Shown piece by piece: positions 59,243-64,000 of a DNA stretch of 64,000 nt. Every line of letters starts with the position of its first letter. Positions within the stretch are counted from its first letter, which is position 1. The notes beneath the pieces were generated by a model. It ran no database searches and was not told the origin of the DNA. It saw only the letters and a program-made list of their open reading frames with translations. This stretch comes from JAKALD01 sp963817785 (GTDB lineage: Bacteria; Pseudomonadota; Gammaproteobacteria; Burkholderiales; SG8-39). The stretch spans positions 1-64,000 of the forward strand of contig CAWFPL010000001.1 of assembly GCA_963817785.1 (NCBI GenBank). Reading direction: 5' to 3'. Made by a program: the position numbers and the translations under genes.

Positions 59243-60352
59243 ATGGAAGCGAAAGCGCACGCGCTGAAAAATCACGACCTGGCCGAGATCAGCGTCCCCG
59301 GCGTGAGAGTCGAGAAGCGGCCGGCGAAGAGCCCGGACGGAAAGACCGCGGCCGACCTGTACAACGCCTGGATCTGGCTCGACAACCCGCAGCAGTTCAA
59401 TTCCTACACCACCGAGATGGTGAAGGCGTTGATCCTCGCCTTCCGCGCCGCCTCGAACGCGCGCGACGTGAACTGCGTGGTGTTCACCGGCACGGGCGAC
59501 AAGGCCTTCTGCACCGGCGGCAACACCAAGGAATACGCCGAGTACTACGCCGGACACCCGCTCGAGTACCGCCAGTACATGCGCCTGTTCAACGACATGG
59601 TTTCGGCAATCCTGGCCTGCGACAAGCCGGTGATCTGCCGCGTCAACGGCATGCGCGTCGGCGGCGGGCAGGAGATCGGCATGGCCTGCGACTTCACCGT
59701 CGCGCAGGACCTGGCGCGCTTCGGCCAGGCCGGCCCCAAGCACGGTTCGGCGCCGATCGGCGGCGCGACCGACTTCCTGCCGGTAATCATCGGCGCCGAG
59801 CGTGCCATGGTGGCGGGCGTGCTGTGCGAGCCGTTCTCGGCGCACAAGGCCTACCAGTGGGGCATGATCAGCGACGTCGTTCCCGCGCTCAAGGTGGATG
59901 GCAGGTTCGTGCCCAACCCGCTGGTCGAGACCGGCCGCATGGTTGACGACTACGGGCGCATGGTCTTCGGCGAGCCGAAGACCGGCGATGCGCTCAAGGC
60001 GGGCAAGGAACTGATGGCGAAGGGCACGGTCGACCTGTCGCTGCTCGACGCCAGGGTCGAGGAGCTGTGCGCCAAGCTGCTGCTCACCTTCCCCGACTGC
60101 ACCACCAAGACCCTCGAGGAGCTGAGAAAGCCCAAGCTTGAGGCCTGGAACCGCAACAAGGAAGACGCGCGCGCCTGGCTCGCGCTCAACATGGTCACCG
60201 AGGCGCGCGCCGGCTTCACCGCGTTCAACGCCGGCACCAAGGACGACCGCGAAATCGACTTTGTGGCGCTCAGGCGGGCGCTGGCGCGCGGCGAAGGCTG
60301 GGTCGGGCCGCTGCACGATTCGATCCAGCCCAAGGCCAAGCGCAAGGACTGA
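59243..60352 (+). CDS. oah: 6-Oxocyclohex-1-ene-1-carbonyl-CoA hydrolase
   Basis: A 369-residue crotonase-fold enzyme that adds water and opens the ring of 6-oxocyclohex-1-ene-1-carbonyl-CoA to give 3-hydroxypimelyl-CoA. Oxyanion-hole segments are DKAFCTGGNTKEYAEYY near residue 88-104 and VNGMRVGGGQEIGMACDF near 135-152; QAGPKHGSAPIGGATDFLP is characteristic of the Oah group. AGGAGA precedes the ATG. It is longer than ordinary enoyl-CoA hydratases, as expected for Oah. Confidence 0.93.
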   Translation: MEAKAHALKNHDLAEISVPGVRVEKRPAKSPDGKTAADLYNAWIWLDNPQQFNSYTTEMVKALILAFRAASNARDVNCVVFTGTGDKAFCTGGNTKEYAEYYAGHPLEYRQYMRLFNDMVSAILACDKPVICRVNGMRVGGGQEIGMACDFTVAQDLARFGQAGPKHGSAPIGGATDFLPVIIGAERAMVAGVLCEPFSAHKAYQWGMISDVVPALKVDGRFVPNPLVETGRMVDDYGRMVFGEPKTGDALKAGKELMAKGTVDLSLLDARVEELCAKLLLTFPDCTTKTLEELRKPKLEAWNRNKEDARAWLALNMVTEARAGFTAFNAGTKDDREIDFVALRRALARGEGWVGPLHDSIQPKAKRKD

Positions 60353-60356
60353 CCCC

Positions 60357-61130
60357 GTGCCCGAGAGCCCTCCCCTCAAGGCCTGGCTGGAGCGCGACGG
60401 CGCACTGCTGCGGCTGCGCCTGGCGCGCCCCAAGGCCAACATCGTCGACGCGGCAATGATCGCCGCGCTCGAGCGCGCGTTCGCCGAGCACGCGGGCGGC
60501 GCCCGTCTGCGCGGCGCGCTGATCGACCACGAGGGGCCGCACTTTTCCTTCGGCGCGAGCGTCGAGGAGCACCTGCCGGGGCAGTGCGCGGCGATGCTCA
60601 AGGGCCTGCATGCGCTGCTGCTGCGCATGCTCGAGTGGCCGGCCCCGATCCTGGTGGCGATCCGCGGCCAGTGCCTCGGCGGCGGGCTCGAGCTCGCGAG
60701 CGCCGGCAGCCTGCTGTTCGCGGCGCCCGACGCCCAGTTCGGCCAGCCCGAGCTGAAGCTCGCGGTGTTCGCCCCGGCCGCGTCGGTGCTGCTGCCGGCG
60801 CGCATCGGCCAGGCACGCGCCGAGGACCTGCTGTTTTCCGGGCGCTCGATCGACGCGGCCACGGCGCTCGCCTGGGGGCTGGTCGGAGAGCTCGCTGCGG
60901 ATCCGGCCGCCGCCGCGCTGGCCTATTTCGATGCCCAGCTCGCCACCAAGAGCGCCAGCTCGCTCGGTTACGCGCTGCGCGCCGTGCGCGCGCCGCTCGT
61001 CGGGCAGGCGAAGCGCCGCTTCGCCGAGGTCGAGGCGCTGTACCTCGAGGGACTGATGCACACGCGCGATGCCGTCGAGGGGCTGCAGGCCTTTCTCGAC
61101 AAGCGCCCACCGCAGTGGCAGCACCGCTAG
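60357..61130 (+). CDS. dch: Cyclohexa-1,5-diene-1-carbonyl-CoA hydratase
   Basis: A 257-residue crotonase-family enzyme that hydrates the dienoyl-CoA formed by benzoyl-CoA reductase to 6-hydroxycyclohex-1-ene-1-carbonyl-CoA. Seen are FSFGASVEEHLPGQ near 62-75 and IRGQCLGGGLELASAG near 103-118. The GTG start lies four bases after the oah stop; the longer upstream frame is inside oah. Its place between oah and bcrC and its length support Dch rather than a general enoyl-CoA hydratase. Confidence 0.9.
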   Translation: MPESPPLKAWLERDGALLRLRLARPKANIVDAAMIAALERAFAEHAGGARLRGALIDHEGPHFSFGASVEEHLPGQCAAMLKGLHALLLRMLEWPAPILVAIRGQCLGGGLELASAGSLLFAAPDAQFGQPELKLAVFAPAASVLLPARIGQARAEDLLFSGRSIDAATALAWGLVGELAADPAAAALAYFDAQLATKSASSLGYALRAVRAPLVGQAKRRFAEVEALYLEGLMHTRDAVEGLQAFLDKRPPQWQHR

Positions 61131-61146
61131 AAGGAGGAACCGGCAC

Positions 61147-62313
61147 ATGAGCGTCGAAAAGATCGTGGAGCGCTGCGAAGCGCTGTTCGAGGACCTGCAG
61201 TTCAACGCGGTCAAGGAATGGAAGGCGGCCGTCCCGGGGCGCAAGGCGATCGGCTACATGCCGATCTACGTGCCGCGCGAGATCGTGCACGCCGCGGGCA
61301 TGCTGCCGGTGGGCATCTTCGGCGGCGGCGACCAGATGGAGGTGATCCAGGGCGACGCGTACTACCAGAGCTACATCTGCCGCATCCCGCGCTCGACCCT
61401 CGAGCTCGGCCTGACCGGGCGGCTCGACTGCCTCGACGGCATGCTGTTTCCCTCGATCTGCGACGTGATCCGCAACCTCTCCGGCATGTGGCAGATCCTG
61501 TTCAAGGACAAGTACGTCAAGTACTTCGACGTGCCGCAGAACTACGACGACTCGATCGGCGGCGAGTTCTACGTGCGCGAGATGCAGGTGCTGCGCGAGG
61601 ACCTCGGCAAGCTGCGCGGCAAGCCGATCACCGACGACGAGCTGCGCACCTCCATCGCGGTGTACAACGAAAACCGCCGCGCCATCGGGGAGCTGTACGC
61701 CTACCGCGCGAAAAAGCCGTGGCAGGCGCCCACCTCGGAGGTCTACCTGGTGCTGCGCGCCGGATGCGTGCTGCCGCCGGAGGAGCACACCCGGTTGGTG
61801 CGCGAATACATCGCGGCGGCCGACGCCGCGAAGCGCGCGCCGCGCGACAACGCGCGCATCGTTCTGACCGGCGCGTTCTGCGAGCAGCCGCCGCTCAGCC
61901 TCATCAAGTCGATCGAGATGGCCGGCTGCTACATCGTGGACGACGACTTCATGCTCGTCATGCGCTGGCTGCTCGACGACGTGCCGGCCGCCGGCGATCC
62001 GCTGACCGAGCTGTCGAAGGCGTTCCTACACCGCTCGGCGTCGACCTCGTCCAAGTACGACGAGCACAAGGCCGACAAGGGACAGTTCCTGCTCAAGCAG
62101 GTCAAGACCAACGCGGGCGAAGGGGTGATTTTCGCCGCGCCGTCGTTCTGCGATCCGGCGCTGCTCGAGCGCCCGATGCTGCAGGAGGTGCTCGCCAGGT
62201 ACAAGGTTCCCTACACCGCCTTCAAGTACGCGGAGAACACCGGCCAGATGGCGCCGATCCGCGAGCAGGCCGGCACTTTCGCCGATTCGATCAAACTCTG
62301 GAGCGCTGCGTGA
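61147..62313 (+). CDS. bcrC: Benzoyl-CoA reductase subunit C
   Basis: A 388-residue member of the 2-hydroxyglutaryl-CoA dehydratase D-component (HgdB/FldBC) family. BcrC and BcrB form the site where benzoyl-CoA is reduced. Conserved are KAIGYMPIYVPREIVHAAGMLPVGI near residues 35-60, cysteine segments QSYICRIPRS, LDCLDGMLFPSICDV, and the late AAPSFCDPALLE that supply Fe-S ligands. AGGAGG lies seven bases before the ATG. Size and order match the Thauera-type bcrCBAD set. Confidence 0.95.
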   Translation: MSVEKIVERCEALFEDLQFNAVKEWKAAVPGRKAIGYMPIYVPREIVHAAGMLPVGIFGGGDQMEVIQGDAYYQSYICRIPRSTLELGLTGRLDCLDGMLFPSICDVIRNLSGMWQILFKDKYVKYFDVPQNYDDSIGGEFYVREMQVLREDLGKLRGKPITDDELRTSIAVYNENRRAIGELYAYRAKKPWQAPTSEVYLVLRAGCVLPPEEHTRLVREYIAAADAAKRAPRDNARIVLTGAFCEQPPLSLIKSIEMAGCYIVDDDFMLVMRWLLDDVPAAGDPLTELSKAFLHRSASTSSKYDEHKADKGQFLLKQVKTNAGEGVIFAAPSFCDPALLERPMLQEVLARYKVPYTAFKYAENTGQMAPIREQAGTFADSIKLWSAA

Positions 62314-63632
62314 TGAGCACCCCCACGATGCAACCCCAAGTCAGCCCCAAGGCCAAGCCCGTGGTCCAGAAAGAGGACGCGATGTGGCTGCAGAAGGAGC
62401 TGATCAACGGCAACTACCACGAGCTCGCGAATTCGCGCCAGCTGGGCAAGAAGGTCTCCGCCACCTTCGTGCCGGGCAACCTGAACGAGCTGCTGATGTG
62501 CTTCGACTTCGCCCGCAGCCTGCCCGAGACCAACGCGCTGCAGAGCGGCATGCGCAAGAAATCCGGCAAGTTCATCATGGACGCCGAGCGCGACGGCCAT
62601 TCCGAGGACGTGTGCACCTACGTGAAGACCGATCTCGGCATGATGCTGCAGGGCCAGGTCGGGCCGACCGGCGAACCCCTGCCTACGCCCGACGTGCTGC
62701 TGCTTTCCTACACCGGTTGCTTCACCTTCATGAAGTGGTTCGAGCTGGTGCGCCAGAAGTACGACTGCGAGACGGTGATGCTGCACGTGCCCTACCAGGG
62801 AGACGGCCACATCTCGACGAGCATGCGCGATTACGTGGTCAAGCAGATCAAGGAGAAGGTGATCCCGACGCTGGAGAAGGTCTCGGGCGTGAAGTTCGAC
62901 ATCGACCGGCTGCGCCAGTACATGAAGGAGTCGGCGAAGGCGGAGGACGACCTGGTCTGGACGCTGCAATCGGCCAAGCACAGGCCCTCGCCGATCGACG
63001 GCTACTTCGGCGCGGTGTACTACATCGGCCCGATCTTCACCGCGTTCCGCGGCACGCCCGCGGCGACCCAGTACTACCAGGTGCTGCGCGGCGAGATCGA
63101 GCAGCGCATCCGCGAGGGCAAGGGACCGATCACTCCGGAAGGCGAAATGGCGGAGGAGAAATACCGGCTGGTGGTCGAAGGTCCGCCCAACTGGACCAGC
63201 TTCCGCGACTTCTGGAAGATGTTCTACGACGAGGGCGCGGTGGTGGTGGCCTCGACCTACGCGAAGGTCGGCGGCGTGTACGACTTCGGCTTCCGCCACG
63301 ACCCCGACCACCCGATCGAGTCGCTCGCCGAGTACTGCCTGGGCTGCTACACCAACCTCAATTTCCCGCAGCGCATCGACATGATCTGCAAGTACATGGA
63401 CGAGTACCAGGCCGACGGCCTGCTGATCAACTCGATCAAGAGCTGCAACAGCTTCTCGGCGGGGCAGCTGCTGATCCTGCGCGAGGTTGAGAAGCGCACC
63501 GGCAAGCCGGCGGCGTTCATCGAGTCGGACCTGGTGGACCCGCGCTACTTCTCCGCCGCCAACATCAAGAACCGGCTCGAGAGCTACTTCCAGATGATCA
63601 AGCAGAAGCGCGCCGCCGGCGCCATGCACTGA
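62313..63632 (+). CDS. bcrB: Benzoyl-CoA reductase subunit B
   Basis: A 439-residue partner of BcrC in the same Fe-S family. Features are NLNELLMCFDFARSLPETNA near residue 55-75, LLLSYTGCFTFMKWFELV near 128-145, EYCLGCYTNLNFPQRIDM near 345 and the C-terminal SIKSCNSFSAGQLL near 375; the cysteines there are candidate 4Fe-4S ligands. The ATG overlaps the bcrC stop (TGATG). ATP-driven electrons reach this subunit pair from BcrA/BcrD. Confidence 0.95.
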   Translation: MSTPTMQPQVSPKAKPVVQKEDAMWLQKELINGNYHELANSRQLGKKVSATFVPGNLNELLMCFDFARSLPETNALQSGMRKKSGKFIMDAERDGHSEDVCTYVKTDLGMMLQGQVGPTGEPLPTPDVLLLSYTGCFTFMKWFELVRQKYDCETVMLHVPYQGDGHISTSMRDYVVKQIKEKVIPTLEKVSGVKFDIDRLRQYMKESAKAEDDLVWTLQSAKHRPSPIDGYFGAVYYIGPIFTAFRGTPAATQYYQVLRGEIEQRIREGKGPITPEGEMAEEKYRLVVEGPPNWTSFRDFWKMFYDEGAVVVASTYAKVGGVYDFGFRHDPDHPIESLAEYCLGCYTNLNFPQRIDMICKYMDEYQADGLLINSIKSCNSFSAGQLLILREVEKRTGKPAAFIESDLVDPRYFSAANIKNRLESYFQMIKQKRAAGAMH

Positions 63633-63643
63633 GGAGAATGCAC

Positions 63644-64000
63644 ATGCGCTGCTTCATCGGCATAGACCTCGGCTCCACCACCACCAAGGCGGTGGTGATG
63701 GACGAGCAGCAGAACGTGCTCGGGCGCGGCATCACCAACTCGCGCTCGAACTACGACACGGCGGCGGCGATCGCCAAGCAGGAAGCGCTGGTCAACGCGC
63801 GCTTCCACCTGTTCCGCGAGGCGCTGTCCCGATCGGGTGCGCTCAACGGCCGGCTCGAGGACTTCCTCGGGCAGCTCGAACGCGACTTCCGGCTCGAGCA
63901 GTTCCTCGAGCAGCTGGCCGACCTCGAGGCCACCTGCCGGCGCAACGCCGAGGGCGCGCGCTTCGGCGATGCCGCGGCCGGAGTGCTGTCTGCGCTCGGC
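63644..64000 (+). CDS. bcrA: Benzoyl-CoA reductase subunit A, N-terminal part (cut by window edge)
   Basis: The first 119 codons of an ASKHA-type ATPase (2-hydroxyglutaryl-CoA dehydratase activator family). The phosphate-1 motif FIGIDLGSTTTKAVV begins at residue 4 and is followed by the MDEQQNVLGRGITNSRSNYD segment of BcrA. It would hydrolyse ATP to push ferredoxin electrons onto BcrBC. The ATG seven bases after GAGGAG was chosen; an ATG two codons earlier is too close to that site. The rest of bcrA, and presumably bcrD and a ferredoxin gene, lie beyond the window. Confidence 0.93.
   Translation, partial: MRCFIGIDLGSTTTKAVVMDEQQNVLGRGITNSRSNYDTAAAIAKQEALVNARFHLFREALSRSGALNGRLEDFLGQLERDFRLEQFLEQLADLEATCRRNAEGARFGDAAAGVLSALG

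Overview
The window is about 64 kb of high-GC DNA with dense, frequently overlapping genes (many ATGA or TGATG junctions). Gene content and order point to a betaproteobacterium: lptM-lysA beside a penicillin-binding protein 1A gene, then pilMNOPQ-aroK-aroB-gltB-gltD, plus several c-type cytochromes. A complete Thauera-type benzoyl-CoA ring-reduction and ring-opening gene set at the right end shows that the organism can degrade aromatic compounds anaerobically. Genus cannot be fixed from sequence alone; a facultative anaerobe of the Rhodocyclales/Nitrosomonadales kind fits. No rRNA, tRNA, CRISPR array or prophage was seen, and no stretch over 300 bases lacks a gene.

Left end (1-2473): one end of an IS66-family element whose transposase is preceded by a small D12-class adenine methyltransferase. 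Both are read leftwards, apparently from one strong promoter just inside the element's right end. The element has cut a large FAD/Fe-S oxidoreductase gene, of which only the C-terminal piece remains.

2489-18902 holds housekeeping and transport genes: lgt, ilvD, an acyl-CoA synthetase, a DUF924 protein, a thioredoxin-fold DUF255 protein, a small cytochrome c, a full branched-chain amino acid type ABC transporter (livKHMGF), a flavin/2Fe-2S reductase, a sugar-nucleotide-epimerase-like protein, cutA and dsbD. 18964-28190 is rich in redox genes: hemB and engB on the minus strand; a diheme cytochrome c4, a lipoamide-dehydrogenase-like flavoprotein, a membrane cytochrome b and a cytochrome c' in a row; then an ECF sigma/anti-sigma pair next to msrPQ (periplasmic methionine sulfoxide repair), and an NYN-domain protein.

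28236-36512 (minus) encodes an RND efflux pair, lysA, lptM and mrcA, with a decayed frataxin (cyaY) relic between lptM and mrcA. 36682-49633 (plus) carries the type IV pilus assembly operon pilMNOPQ, the shikimate genes aroK and aroB, and glutamate synthase gltBD. 49797-54722 carries a class III aminotransferase, glmU, glmS and a small cytochrome c.

54740-64000 is the anaerobic aromatic region. A minus-strand operon korA-korB-ferritin-like protein encodes a 2-oxoacid:ferredoxin oxidoreductase, the expected source of reduced ferredoxin. Divergently, had-oah-dch-bcrC-bcrB-bcrA (bcrA cut by the window edge) encode benzoyl-CoA reductase and the three enzymes that convert the cyclic diene to 3-hydroxypimelyl-CoA. 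The 235-bp divergent region holds a perfect inverted repeat, an FNR-like box and a good promoter, so the electron-supply and ring-reduction operons are probably co-regulated by oxygen and/or the aromatic inducer.
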